Under the pieces are notes generated by a model, which worked only from the letters and a program-made list of their open reading frames with translations, did not search any database and was not told where the DNA came from. 64,000 bases of DNA, from NCBI GenBank assembly GCA_003978105.1, contig QOAO01000009.1, positions 62,001 through 126,000 of the forward strand, given 5' to 3'. A program made the translations under genes and the position numbers. This document shows, in pieces, positions 8,588 through 16,617 of the stretch (position 1 is its first letter; every line of letters begins with the position of its first letter). The DNA comes from Thermovibrio sp. Its GTDB lineage: Bacteria; Aquificota; Desulfurobacteriia; Desulfurobacteriales; Desulfurobacteriaceae.

Positions 8588-9468
8588 TAATTTCTGTTTC
8601 TGGTGGTAAAGGTGGAACTGGTAAGTCAACCGTTTCAACCAATTTAGCTCTTTTGCTAAAAGAATTTGCTCTTGTCGATTTGGACGTTGAAGCCCCAAAC
8701 GACTACATCCTACTCAACGAAGAGCTCTACGGAGGAATTCCTGTTAAGAGCTTTAAGCCACGTTTTAACCACACCTACTGTACTGGGTGCGGAGAGTGTG
8801 CAAGGGTCTGCAACGACAGCGCCATAATAATGTCAAGGGAAGATAAACCTGTTCTCTTAGAGGAGCTCTGCTCCGGCTGTACTGCCTGCAAACTTGTCTG
8901 TCCAACGGATGGTGCAATAGAAGAAGACTTCAAAACGGTAGGATTTATCTATTTAAATGAAACAAAGTACGGATTTCCCCTTGTAACTGGCTCCCTAATA
9001 GAGGGAGAGGAGAGAACCTATAGGGTTGTTCTTGAAACGAGAAAATTTGCAATGGAAAGGTTTAAGAATTTAATCTTTGACACTTCCGCTGGAGCTGGAA
9101 ACTCAACATTTAAATCCTTAGAGAATTCAGACCTTGTTGTTGCAGTTACAGAACCTACATCCTTTGGAGCAAGGGATTTATCAAAAACACTCGAAATAAC
9201 AAAGTACCTACGAATACCTGCCGTTATTGTTATTAACAAGAGTGGAATAGGAAATAAGAGACCAATACTGGAACTTTCAAAAAAGTACGGAGCTCCTATT
9301 GTTGGAGAAATCCCATACAGTGAAAACATTGTTAAAAGTTACTTCTTTAAAAGACCTGTAGTTACTGAGAATCTTCCTGAGGTAGAAGTATTTCATCAAA
9401 TTAAGGAGGAAATTTTAGGAGTTTTGGATGGAGATAGCAGTGGCAAGTGGAAAGGGAGGAGTAGGTAA
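8584..9468 (+). CDS. MinD/Mrp-superfamily P-loop ATPase with inserted 2x[4Fe-4S] ferredoxin domain (copy 1)
   Basis: This is a deviant-Walker ATPase of the NifH/MinD/Mrp class. The Walker A motif GGKGGTGKST is at residues 7-16 and a LVDLDVEAPN segment at 30-39. A bacterial-type ferredoxin domain is inserted at about 60-115, with cysteines 66, 69, 72, 76 and 96, 99, 102, 106 spaced for two [4Fe-4S] clusters. The C-terminal half has the switch-II-like DTSAGAGN and a conserved VTEPT. The exact reaction is unknown; related proteins are thought to handle iron-sulfur clusters or electrons. The TTG start follows AAGGAGG. The 3' end overlaps copy 2 by 41 bases. Confidence 0.88.
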   Translation: MIISVSGGKGGTGKSTVSTNLALLLKEFALVDLDVEAPNDYILLNEELYGGIPVKSFKPRFNHTYCTGCGECARVCNDSAIIMSREDKPVLLEELCSGCTACKLVCPTDGAIEEDFKTVGFIYLNETKYGFPLVTGSLIEGEERTYRVVLETRKFAMERFKNLIFDTSAGAGNSTFKSLENSDLVVAVTEPTSFGARDLSKTLEITKYLRIPAVIVINKSGIGNKRPILELSKKYGAPIVGEIPYSENIVKSYFFKRPVVTENLPEVEVFHQIKEEILGVLDGDSSGKWKGRSR

Positions 9469-10300
9469 GTCCTCCATAACCTCCTCTCTCTCTCTTCTGT
9501 TTTCCAAGGAGAGCAAAATTATGGTAGTTGATGCAGATGCAGATACACCAAACCTTGAAATTCTCTTAAACGTGAAGGAGTGGAAAGAAAAAACTCCTCT
9601 AAAGGGAGAAAGAGTTGCAGAAATAGACCCGCAGAAGTGTACAGGGTGCGGTATATGTTCTCTCCACTGTCCTTACGAGTGTATATATCCGGAGGAAAAC
9701 TACTTTAAAGTTGAGGAAGTTCTGTGCGAGGGATGTAACGTATGTTCAATTGTCTGTCCAGAAAGGGACGTTATCTCGTTTAAACCCTCAATTCCTGGCT
9801 ACGTTAAGTGGGGAGTAACCAATTACGGATTTAACTTAGTTATGGCAGAGCTCCTTCCGGGAAGACCAAACTCCGGTAAGCTCGTTTTTGAGGCCAAAAA
9901 GAGGGCATCTGAGTTTAAATCAGAAGTAACTCTAATTGATTCAGCTGCAGGAATTGGCTGTTCTGTAATAGCCAGTTTAAACGGAAGCAATTTAGCCGTT
10001 GTTGTCGTTGAACCAACGGATGCGTCACTGTTTGATGGAAAGAGGCTACTCAAGATAGTAAACCAATTTGGAATAAAGGCTGTAGGAATTATCAATAAGT
10101 TTGATATTAATCCAGAGTTTTCTGACAGGATAGAGGAGGATTTAGAAAGTGAGGGCATTCCCGTTATTGGAAAACTACCCTACGATAAGTCTGTTGTAGA
10201 GTCTGTTGTAAAGGGTAAGCCCCCAATAGAGGCCTTCCCCGATTCTCCGTTTTCCAATTCCCTGTTCAATGCCTTTAAAAAATTAAAAGATTTCATTTAG
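9428..10300 (+). CDS. MinD/Mrp-superfamily P-loop ATPase with inserted 2x[4Fe-4S] ferredoxin domain (copy 2)
   Basis: This is a paralogue of the preceding ATPase with the same order of parts. Walker A SGKGGVGKSS is at residues 7-16, VVDADADTPN at 33-42, and ferredoxin cysteines lie at 71, 74, 77, 81 and 100, 103, 106, 110. The nucleotide-dependent loop is DSAAGIGC. The pair probably works as a heterodimer, judging from the overlapping genes and matched lengths (294 and 290 aa). The ATG at 9428 lies inside the end of copy 1, with TTAGGAG upstream. Its last 18 bases overlap the convergent NifX-like gene. No substrate can be assigned. Confidence 0.88.
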   Translation: MEIAVASGKGGVGKSSITSSLSLLFSKESKIMVVDADADTPNLEILLNVKEWKEKTPLKGERVAEIDPQKCTGCGICSLHCPYECIYPEENYFKVEEVLCEGCNVCSIVCPERDVISFKPSIPGYVKWGVTNYGFNLVMAELLPGRPNSGKLVFEAKKRASEFKSEVTLIDSAAGIGCSVIASLNGSNLAVVVVEPTDASLFDGKRLLKIVNQFGIKAVGIINKFDINPEFSDRIEEDLESEGIPVIGKLPYDKSVVESVVKGKPPIEAFPDSPFSNSLFNAFKKLKDFI

Positions 10301-10579
10301 CTTTTTTAAATTTTCCCTAATTTCAACCTCTATTCCTGCAGTTTTTAATGCTGATTCTGCATGAGGTCCTGCGTTTTTCTTGACAACTACCTTGTCAATC
10401 CCTAAGTCAATTGCAAACTGAGCTGCTTTCACTCCCGCTCCCTTAGAAGCTAAAGCTCCGGGATTTTCAAAGAATTCCACTTTTCCATTTTCTAAAACAG
10501 CAAAGCAGGGAGCTCTCCCAAACTCACTTGAAACTTCAGCATCTTCCTTTTTTTCCAAGACAGGTATTAAAACCTTCAT
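10283..10579 (-). CDS. NifX/NifB-C-terminal family protein, second copy
   Basis: This 98-residue protein belongs to the same small family as the gene at 8264: MKVLIPVLE start, SEFGRAPCFAVLENG segment, then IDKVVVKKNAGPHAESALKTAGIE. The family's GPHA-type C-terminal turn is clearer here than in the first copy. It is convergent with, and overlaps, the second ferredoxin-ATPase gene. It shares with the 8264 gene a TTAGYAAATACTAA palindrome about 14 bases before the start, so all four genes are probably controlled together. A strong GGAGG site precedes the ATG. It could carry the same cluster as its homologue or compete for it. Confidence 0.82.
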   Translation of the reverse strand: MKVLIPVLEKKEDAEVSSEFGRAPCFAVLENGKVEFFENPGALASKGAGVKAAQFAIDLGIDKVVVKKNAGPHAESALKTAGIEVEIRENLKKLNEIF

Positions 10580-10593
10580 TCAATCCTCCAGAG

Positions 10594-10607
10594 TTAGTAT
10601 TTGCTAA
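10594..10607. promoter_or_regulatory. candidate operator, TTAGYA-AA-TACTAA (second copy)
   Basis: Read on the minus strand this site is TTAGCAAATACTAA, differing by one base from the perfect palindrome at 8237-8250. It lies 14 bases upstream of the ATG at 10579, matching the 13-base spacing at the first site. It also lies just past the stop of rlmB (10615). Confidence 0.5.
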
Positions 10608-10614
10608 ATATAAA

Positions 10615-11346
10615 TTAATCAATGGACTTGAAAACTTCCCAGATAGAAATGGCAGCGGATACCGATACATTCAACGAAGGAGTTTTTCCTACCGTAGGAA
10701 TTGTTAGAACCTTTTCACTGAGTGAAAGTAGCTCCTCAGATATTCCCCTTCCCTCAGAACCTAAGATGAGAGAGAGAGGTCTCTTAAACGATACCTTTCT
10801 TATGTCCTCACCTCCTGTTTCAACGGAGTAAACACTCCCACCCATTGAAATGAACCTTTCAAGGGAATATTTGAGGTTGGAGCTCCTTGCAACCTTTAAG
10901 TGAAAAATTGCTCCCGATGATGCCTTAACAACTACCCGATTAATTGGAGATGAACCCTTTGAAGGAAGTAGTATTCCAACACCTCCAAAGGATTCAACGG
11001 TTCTTGCTATTGTTCCAACGTTCTGAGGTTCAGTTACACCGTCCAAAACAACAAAAAAAGAATTCTTCCTGAACGCTTCATTAAAGAACTCCTCCTCTCC
11101 AGTGTACCTTATTGGAGATAGAATGGCTACAATACCCTGATTTTTCCTCGTTCCCGATAGCTTTTCTAACTGCTCCCTCTTTGTCCACTGAAACCTAATC
11201 CCTTTTTCTTTCAGTAGATTCAAAAACTTCGGAGTGAAAAATTTACCGTGCTGAAGGTAGATTTTCTCTATCTGCCTTCCCGATTTTATTGCTTCCTCAA
11301 CAGCATTCTTTCCATAGACTACAAACTCCTCCAAGTTTCCTCCCAA
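10615..11346 (-). CDS. rlmB: TrmH/SpoU-family rRNA 2'-O-methyltransferase (RlmB-like)
   Basis: This is a SAM-dependent RNA ribose methylase, most like RlmB, which modifies G2251 of 23S rRNA. The N-terminal substrate-binding domain opens with FVVYGKNAVEEAI. The knotted SPOUT domain has motif 1 DGVTEPQNVGTIART, motif 2 LILGSEGRGI and motif 3 PSLNVSVSAAI, the three conserved TrmH motifs in order. At 243 aa it is the usual length. It is divergent from bipA across about 50 bases. Substrate assignment among TrmH paralogues is inferred from domain layout only. Confidence 0.9.
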   Translation of the reverse strand: MGGNLEEFVVYGKNAVEEAIKSGRQIEKIYLQHGKFFTPKFLNLLKEKGIRFQWTKREQLEKLSGTRKNQGIVAILSPIRYTGEEEFFNEAFRKNSFFVVLDGVTEPQNVGTIARTVESFGGVGILLPSKGSSPINRVVVKASSGAIFHLKVARSSNLKYSLERFISMGGSVYSVETGGEDIRKVSFKRPLSLILGSEGRGISEELLSLSEKVLTIPTVGKTPSLNVSVSAAISIWEVFKSID

Positions 11347-11396
11347 GTAAATAAGGAATAAGTTTCTTTACACTAATTTAGACTAGGAGTGATGTA

Positions 11397-13202
11397 ATGG
11401 AAATTAGAAACGTTGCAGTAATTGCCCACGTCGACCACGGTAAAACAACTTTAGTTGACCAGATGTTAAAGCAGAGCGGAACTTTAAAGGAGTTAGTTGA
11501 GGAAAGAGTTCTTGATTCAAACGAGCTTGAAAGGGAAAGGGGAATAACAATTCTGTCCAAAAATACGGCCATCCTTTATAAGAACTACAAGATAAACATA
11601 ATCGATACACCCGGACATGCCGACTTTGGCGGCGAAGTTGAAAGGGTCTTAAAGATGGTTGATGGAGTCCTCCTTTTAGTTGATGCCCAGGAAGGGGTAA
11701 TGCCCCAAACGAAGTTCGTTGTAAAGAAAGCCCTTGAAGCGGGTTTAAAGCCAATATTGGTTTTAAATAAGGTTGATAAACTAGCAGCTGAGCCCGATAG
11801 AGTTGTTGACGAGGTTTTTGACCTCTTTGTGAGCTTTGAGGCAACAGATGAGCAGTTGGATTTTCCAGTAATCTACGCCTCTGCCAAATTGGGATTTGCA
11901 AGGTACGATTTAGAGGACAAAAATGGGGATTTAACTCCCCTCTTTGAAACAATAGTAAAGCACACTCCACCACCTTCAGGCTCAAAGGAAAAGCCACTTC
12001 AGATGCAAATTTTTACGCTGGATTACGATAACTACGTTGGTAGGATAGGAATAGCAAGAATCTTTAACGGTGAGGTTAAAAGGGGAGATGAGGTTGTTTT
12101 GGTAGAGCAGAAAACAGGAAACGTTCAAAAGGGAAGAATAACGAAGCTCTTTACGTTTAAGGGGCTCGAGAAATTAGAGGTGGATAGAGCTCTCGCAGGT
12201 GACATTGTGGCGGTTGCAGGATTTGAGGATGTTGAAGTTGGCGATACTATTGCTTCCCCCGAAAATCCCGTTCCCCTTCCTCCTCTTCACATCGAAGAGC
12301 CTACGATAAGCGTTTTCATCAGCGTAAACGACTCTCCCCTTGCCGGAACGGAAGGAGAGCACGTAACTGCAACAAAGCTGAAAAACAGATTACAGAAGGA
12401 AATGAGAACCAACGTTGCTATGAAGTTTGAGGAGATAGGAGAGGGAAAGTTTAAGGTATCAGGAAGGGGAGAACTCCAAATAGCAATTTTGGCGGAAACC
12501 TTGAGAAGGGAAGGTTTTGAGTTTTCTATAAGCAGGCCGGAGGTTGTTGTTAGAGAGGAGAACGGAGAGAAATTGGAACCCTTTGAGCTCTTGGTTGTAG
12601 AGGTTCCCGACGAGTACACCGGAGCAGTTATAGAGGAACTTGGAAGGAGAAAGGGAGAACTCCTTTCTATGAACAAGAGTGGAGAGGGGAGAACGAGACT
12701 TGAGTTTGTAATCCCTTCAAGGGGACTTATAGGATACCGGAGTAAGTTCCTTACAGACACGAAGGGTGAAGGAATAATGGCAAGCTCTTTTCTCGACTTT
12801 AGAAAGTTTAGTGGAAAACCATACAGGAGAAAGAACGGAGCCATCGTTTCTGTAGAAAACGGAGAGGCAACTGCTTACTCGCTTGGTTACATTCAGGAGA
12901 GGGGAAAGCTCTTTATAAAACCTGGAGATAAGGTTTACAGAGGGATGGTTATCGGTGAGCACAACAGGGATGGAGACCTCGATGTTAACCCTGTTAGGGG
13001 AAAGAAGCTGACTAACGTCAGGGCTGCAGGAAGTGATGAAAATGTTAAGTTGGCTCCCCCAATTGAGATGAGCTTAGAGAGAGCTTTAGAGTGGATTGAG
13101 GAGGATGAGCTTGTAGAGATAACTCCGCTGTCAATTAGGATAAGAAAGAAATTCTTGAACCCAAACGATAGGAAGAGATACCAAAAAAGAACAGTATCGT
13201 GA
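11397..13202 (+). CDS. typA: ribosome-associated GTPase TypA/BipA
   Basis: TypA/BipA is an EF-G-like GTPase that binds the 70S ribosome and helps 50S assembly and stress adaptation. The G1 motif is AHVDHGKTT (residues 9-17), G3 DTPGHAD and G4 NKVD. Domain II (about 205-300), the EF-G-like III/V folds and the BipA-specific C-terminal region with [21 protein letters not shown] sequence follow. The length of 601 aa is typical. The ATG has GGAGTGATGTA upstream. It is a single-gene unit followed by the unusual 267-base gap. Confidence 0.96.
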   Translation: MEIRNVAVIAHVDHGKTTLVDQMLKQSGTLKELVEERVLDSNELERERGITILSKNTAILYKNYKINIIDTPGHADFGGEVERVLKMVDGVLLLVDAQEGVMPQTKFVVKKALEAGLKPILVLNKVDKLAAEPDRVVDEVFDLFVSFEATDEQLDFPVIYASAKLGFARYDLEDKNGDLTPLFETIVKHTPPPSGSKEKPLQMQIFTLDYDNYVGRIGIARIFNGEVKRGDEVVLVEQKTGNVQKGRITKLFTFKGLEKLEVDRALAGDIVAVAGFEDVEVGDTIASPENPVPLPPLHIEEPTISVFISVNDSPLAGTEGEHVTATKLKNRLQKEMRTNVAMKFEEIGEGKFKVSGRGELQIAILAETLRREGFEFSISRPEVVVREENGEKLEPFELLVVEVPDEYTGAVIEELGRRKGELLSMNKSGEGRTRLEFVIPSRGLIGYRSKFLTDTKGEGIMASSFLDFRKFSGKPYRRKNGAIVSVENGEATAYSLGYIQERGKLFIKPGDKVYRGMVIGEHNRDGDLDVNPVRGKKLTNVRAAGSDENVKLAPPIEMSLERALEWIEEDELVEITPLSIRIRKKFLNPNDRKRYQKRTVS

Positions 13203-13248
13203 ACTATATTACGGATGGAACTTCTGAGGGAGTTTGACTGCTTTTCCC

Positions 13249-13296
13249 TACCCTTATCCCTCGTGGCGGATTCATTCCGCCACATACCCCTATCCC
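13249..13296. repeat. hairpin GTGGCGGA/TCCGCCAC flanked by direct repeats
   Basis: The stem is GTGGCGGA (13263-13270) with TCCGCCAC (13276-13283) and a 5-base TTCAT loop. It is bracketed by TACCCTTATCCC (13249-13260) and TACCCCTATCCC (13285-13296), direct repeats matching at 11 of 12 positions. This palindrome-between-repeats layout is seen in REP and IS200/IS605-derived elements, but no target site or partner copy is visible in the window. Confidence 0.5.
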
Positions 13297-13333
13297 AGCA
13301 TGGGGGTACCTTCGCTCATCCTATTCTGTAGAC

Positions 13334-13469
13334 TCTTATTCTCCAAACCCCATTACAAAGTCAAACCAGCTCTTTTGAACTTCCTTAAGATGTTCCTCTC
13401 TCCATTTACATTTGTATTGATTAGCCCTTTGATTGCTGACAAGAATAGCCCTCTTCCTATCCTCAAAAC
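13334..13469 (-). pseudogene. start-less open stretch, possible gene remnant
   Basis: On the minus strand, directly after the rluB stop but in another frame, about 45 codons are open and read like protein (for example GFEDRKRAIL, YKCKWREEH and KSWFDFVMGFGE) before a TAA at 13336-13334. There is no ATG, GTG or TTG to start it. The composition is charged and balanced rather than random. It may be the tail of a lost gene or of a decayed insertion element; I do not recognise the family. Confidence 0.3.
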
Positions 13470-14219
13470 CTAATTTCCCAAGCCAGCAGCTTCTTTGAGC
13501 TTTTTAACTTCCTCAGGAGTTAGCTCTCTGTATGCCCCTTTTGGTAAATCCCCCAACTTTATCGGTCCAACTGCAACTCTCTTTAATTTTAAAACTCCGT
13601 GGTTAAACCTATCGAAAAATCTCCTTACAACTCTATTTTTCCCCTGGTCTATAGTTATTTGAACGTAAGTATTTCTACCCGTCTTTGATGGATGGAGAAG
13701 TTTAACGTCGATTGGTTTTATGAAAAACCTGTTTCCCTTATCGTCAACCAAGAGAGCCCCCTTTTTCATCCTGTCAATTTCTGACGGCTTAACTCTACCC
13801 TTAATCTTTGCAATGTAAGTTTTTGGAACGTGATACCTTGGATGGGCAAGTCTATCTGCAAGTTCTCCATCGTTTGTCATTATGAGAAGACCTTCGGTGT
13901 TGTAGTCTAACCTTCCCACGGGAAAGAGGCGAACAGGGTACTTCCTGAAAAAGTCTGCAACAATCGGCCTTCTATCTCCGGGAGCTCTCTCCATTGCAGT
14001 CAAAACTCCCTGAGGTTTACTAAAGACTATGTATACAAATTTCTTAGGAAGTCTAACCCTCTCTCCGTCAATCTTAACAACATCCTTTTTAGGGTCAACC
14101 TCAAATGCAGGATTTGTAACAACCTCTCCGTTTACTTCTACTCTCCCCTGCTTGATTATCTCCTCAACCTTTCTCCTTGCTCCAAACCCGGCGTATGCTA
14201 AAAACTTGTTTAACCTCAT
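13470..14219 (-). CDS. rluB: 23S rRNA pseudouridine synthase, RluB type
   Basis: This enzyme isomerises a uridine in rRNA to pseudouridine. An N-terminal S4 RNA-binding domain (MRLNKFLAYAGFGARRK onward, about residues 1-60) is joined to the catalytic domain. The nucleophilic aspartate is in GRLDYNTEGLL (Asp105). The N-rich motif and following TNDGELA favour RluB over RsuA. It is 249 aa, with AGGAGG before the ATG. It is divergent from the tonB-like gene over 41 bases containing a TTTTAT/ATAAAA inverted repeat. A second family member lies at 18313. Confidence 0.92.
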   Translation of the reverse strand: MRLNKFLAYAGFGARRKVEEIIKQGRVEVNGEVVTNPAFEVDPKKDVVKIDGERVRLPKKFVYIVFSKPQGVLTAMERAPGDRRPIVADFFRKYPVRLFPVGRLDYNTEGLLIMTNDGELADRLAHPRYHVPKTYIAKIKGRVKPSEIDRMKKGALLVDDKGNRFFIKPIDVKLLHPSKTGRNTYVQITIDQGKNRVVRRFFDRFNHGVLKLKRVAVGPIKLGDLPKGAYRELTPEEVKKLKEAAGLGN

Positions 14220-14260
14220 AGTTTCTTTCCTCCTATTCTGTTTTATATAGAATAAAACTT

Positions 14261-15124
14261 ATGAAAATTGCGATTAGTAAGGTAAAGGGAAATAAACCTT
14301 TGTTTGTTTCCTTTGTACTTTCTCTTCTTGTTCACTGGATATTCCTGACAGGAATTATTAAAAAAAAACAGGACTTTAAACCTGAAATTGAAGATATCTT
14401 AAATGTGTCCTTAGAATCAAACTACCCAAAATTTGCTGGCGATAAATGCCAAAAAAAGAGAAGGGAACAGTTACCTTCTAAAAAACTTCAAATTAAAAAA
14501 TATAGAATAAAGAGAAAAAGCCACAAGCTTAAAGTAAAGGAAACAAAGAAAACAAAAGGAAACAGAGATTTAAATTCCCGTAGAAAAAAGAATAAAAAAG
14601 TTTGTAGGAATCCAGCTGTAAAAAAATTGAAAGCGAATAACGATGAATACCTATTAAACAACAGGAAAGATACTAACAGTCTTAATACAAAACGGATGAG
14701 GCAACAGGATAAGACTTTAAGGAGTCAAATTTCTTATTCAAGACCTATTCCAAGGTTCTTCCAGAGAAAAGGAACACCAGGTATTAAAAGGTCTGAAAGA
14801 AGAGATTTGGAAAAAGTTTTGCAGAAAGTGGATAAAAAGATTCAAGAGGAGAATTACATTCAAAAAGTTTTAAAAAAAATAGAGAAAAATAAATTTTATC
14901 CTTACATTGCTCGATTAAACGAGGAAGAGGGAAAGGTTAAAATTAAAATTACAATAGGTAAAAGTGGCGAATTGAAGAAGTTCAAGATTTTGGAGAGCTC
15001 CGGTTACATCCACTTAGACAGAGCTGCAGTAAAAACCGTTAAGAGGGCATTACCCTTTCCAAAACCCCCTTCAGAAAGGGAGGAAACAATCGATGTTATA
15101 ATAAACTTTAGGCTTGAAAACTAA
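14261..15124 (+). CDS. TonB-like energy transducer
   Basis: This protein would link the inner-membrane proton gradient to outer-membrane receptors. One N-terminal membrane helix (about residues 14-34) is followed by a long, very Lys/Arg-rich spacer (about 50-185) and a TonB C-terminal domain (about 200-287). That domain has the YPYIAR, GKVKIKITIGKSGEL, SSGYIHLDRAAVKTV and LPFPKPP segments typical of the family. The spacer is basic rather than proline-rich, which is unusual for TonB. No exbB/exbD is adjacent. There is no Shine-Dalgarno before the ATG; TATAGA lies close upstream. Composition is more AT-rich than its neighbours. Confidence 0.85.
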   Translation: MKIAISKVKGNKPLFVSFVLSLLVHWIFLTGIIKKKQDFKPEIEDILNVSLESNYPKFAGDKCQKKRREQLPSKKLQIKKYRIKRKSHKLKVKETKKTKGNRDLNSRRKKNKKVCRNPAVKKLKANNDEYLLNNRKDTNSLNTKRMRQQDKTLRSQISYSRPIPRFFQRKGTPGIKRSERRDLEKVLQKVDKKIQEENYIQKVLKKIEKNKFYPYIARLNEEEGKVKIKITIGKSGELKKFKILESSGYIHLDRAAVKTVKRALPFPKPPSEREETIDVIINFRLEN

Positions 15125-15137
15125 TACAGAGGGAGAG

Positions 15138-15794
15138 ATGGATATTCTTTCTAAAATTGACTATTCCATTTTAAAAGCAACTACTACAGATGAGGAGGTT
15201 TTAAGGGCTGCTGAGGAAACCAAAAAGTACGGCTTTGCAACTCTGTGTGTTTTTCCTAAACATATAAGAACTGCAAGAATAGTCCTTCCGGAGGAAAAAG
15301 TCTGCTCCGTTGTAGCATTTCCTCTTTCGACTGTTCCAACTCAATTAAAAGTTGCAGAGGCCATTTTTTCAGCAGAGGAAGGCGCCGGGGAGTTGGATGT
15401 AGTCGTTGACGTTGGGGCTGTTAAAGCGTGGAACTGGAAAAAGGTTGAAGATGAGCTTTTGGAGATAAGAAACAATTTGCCGAACAAAGTATTGAAACTT
15501 ATTATGGAGTGTTGCTACTTAACAGAAGAGGAAAAAACAACTCTTTGTAAACTTGCCATTGAAACAGGATGGGATTTGGTTAAGACCTCTACAGGATACG
15601 CTCCCTACGGTGCGCAAGCTAGTGATGTTGAACTTTTAGTTAAGTGCTCAGAGGGAAAAATAAAAGTCAAAGCAGCGGGCGGTATAAGGGACTTACCTAC
15701 GGCAGAAAAGTTCATAGAGATTGGGGCTGAAAGAATTGGAACAAGCTCAGCAGTTGAAATTGCAAAAGAGGTGCTGTACGGTAGGGAAGTTTGA
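15138..15794 (+). CDS. deoC: deoxyribose-phosphate aldolase
   Basis: DeoC cleaves 2-deoxyribose 5-phosphate to glyceraldehyde 3-phosphate and acetaldehyde, in deoxynucleoside salvage. The TIM-barrel core includes VVAFPLST, ELDVVVDVGA and the Schiff-base lysine in VKTSTGY, followed by KAAGGIRD. I chose the ATG at 15138, preceded by GAGGGAGAG, rather than an upstream TTG at 15114. The resulting protein is 218 aa, a normal length. It follows tonB by 13 bases, and its end overlaps ribF. Confidence 0.94.
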   Translation: MDILSKIDYSILKATTTDEEVLRAAEETKKYGFATLCVFPKHIRTARIVLPEEKVCSVVAFPLSTVPTQLKVAEAIFSAEEGAGELDVVVDVGAVKAWNWKKVEDELLEIRNNLPNKVLKLIMECCYLTEEEKTTLCKLAIETGWDLVKTSTGYAPYGAQASDVELLVKCSEGKIKVKAAGGIRDLPTAEKFIEIGAERIGTSSAVEIAKEVLYGREV

Positions 15795-16617
15795 ATCCTT
15801 CCACAGAGGACACAGAAAACTCATAGAAACTGCAAAGAAGATTTGTAGTGAAATTGTCGTTATATCAATTAGAGGGCTTGGGAAGAAAATCTTCTCTGAG
15901 AAGGAAAGGGAGGAAATTGCAGAAAGCTTAAATATAAGATTGATAAATGTCCCATTTTCAGAGATAAGAGATTTGACTCCAAAAGAGTTCATGGAATTCC
16001 TAATGAATTTGGGCTGTTCAGTTTTAGTAGTTGGAAGTGAGTGGAAGTTTGGCAAAAACAGAGCAGGCGATGTCAATACAGCAAGAAAAATTGGAAAATC
16101 GTTGGGAATAGAGGTCGTTTCGGTGGAAACAGTAAAGGAAGATAGTGAGAAGATAAGTACAAGCAGAATTCTTGAGTTTTTGAGAAAAGGAAAAGTAGAA
16201 GAAGCCAACAAACTTTTGGGATTTCCCTATTTTGTAGTAGGGGTAGTAGTAAAGGGAAAAAAATTGGGTCGGAAGATAGGATTTCCCACTGTAAATATTG
16301 AAACTCAAAAGGAGCTCCCCCTTCCTTTCGGAGTTTATGCCGTTAGGCTTTACTTAGGGAATATGGTTTTTGATGGAATTTCAAACTACGGGAGAGCTCC
16401 AACCTTAAAAAACAGCAATCCAACACTTGAAGTTTTCATTCCAGAGAAAGAATTACCTCCAGTTTACGGACAGAAGGTTAAGGTTGAGTTCTTCAAGTTC
16501 CTCAGACCTGAAAGGAAATTTAATTCTGTTGAAGAACTTGTAAATCAGATTAAATTTGACCTGAAGAACTTGAGGGAATTTTGGAGGGAAAGAGTTGGAA
16601 GAGGAGAAGAAGTTTAA
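15760..16617 (+). CDS. ribF: bifunctional riboflavin kinase / FAD synthetase
   Basis: RibF phosphorylates riboflavin to FMN and adenylates it to FAD. The N-terminal nucleotidyltransferase has TVGKFESFHRGH (the family norm is GxFDGxHxGH, so D and G vary) and TSRI in its second half. The C-terminal flavokinase (about residue 160 on) has GRKIGFPTVNI and the NYGRAPT and PTLEVFI motifs. The start is uncertain: no ATG or GTG is in frame, and TTG codons at 15754 and 15760 are the nearest to the family N-terminus. Both lie inside deoC, giving an overlap of about 35-40 bases and likely translational coupling. Confidence 0.9.
   Translation: MQKRCCTVGKFESFHRGHRKLIETAKKICSEIVVISIRGLGKKIFSEKEREEIAESLNIRLINVPFSEIRDLTPKEFMEFLMNLGCSVLVVGSEWKFGKNRAGDVNTARKIGKSLGIEVVSVETVKEDSEKISTSRILEFLRKGKVEEANKLLGFPYFVVGVVVKGKKLGRKIGFPTVNIETQKELPLPFGVYAVRLYLGNMVFDGISNYGRAPTLKNSNPTLEVFIPEKELPPVYGQKVKVEFFKFLRPERKFNSVEELVNQIKFDLKNLREFWRERVGRGEEV

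Larger units (their letters stand above)
13203..13469. other. non-coding gap between bipA and rluB with hairpin, direct repeats and a gene-like remnant
   Basis: This is the longest gap in the window. It holds a strong hairpin (13263-13283) bounded by imperfect direct repeats, a second looser inverted repeat TACCCC/GGGGTA (13285-13290 and 13303-13308), and a minus-strand open stretch without a start codon (about 13334-13469). No T-run follows the hairpin, so it is a poor intrinsic terminator. The combination resembles a decayed mobile element or a REP-type sequence, but no transposase can be recognised. Confidence 0.5.

Noticed and set aside
8264..10579. Nitrogen-fixation gene cluster
   Set aside because: NifX-like and NifH-like folds are present, but there are no nifD/K/E/N/B genes and the ATPases carry ferredoxin inserts that NifH lacks.
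13234..13473. Plus-strand open frame across the bipA-rluB gap
   Set aside because: It lacks a ribosome site, runs through the hairpin and repeats, and has no protein-like pattern; the minus-strand reading is better.
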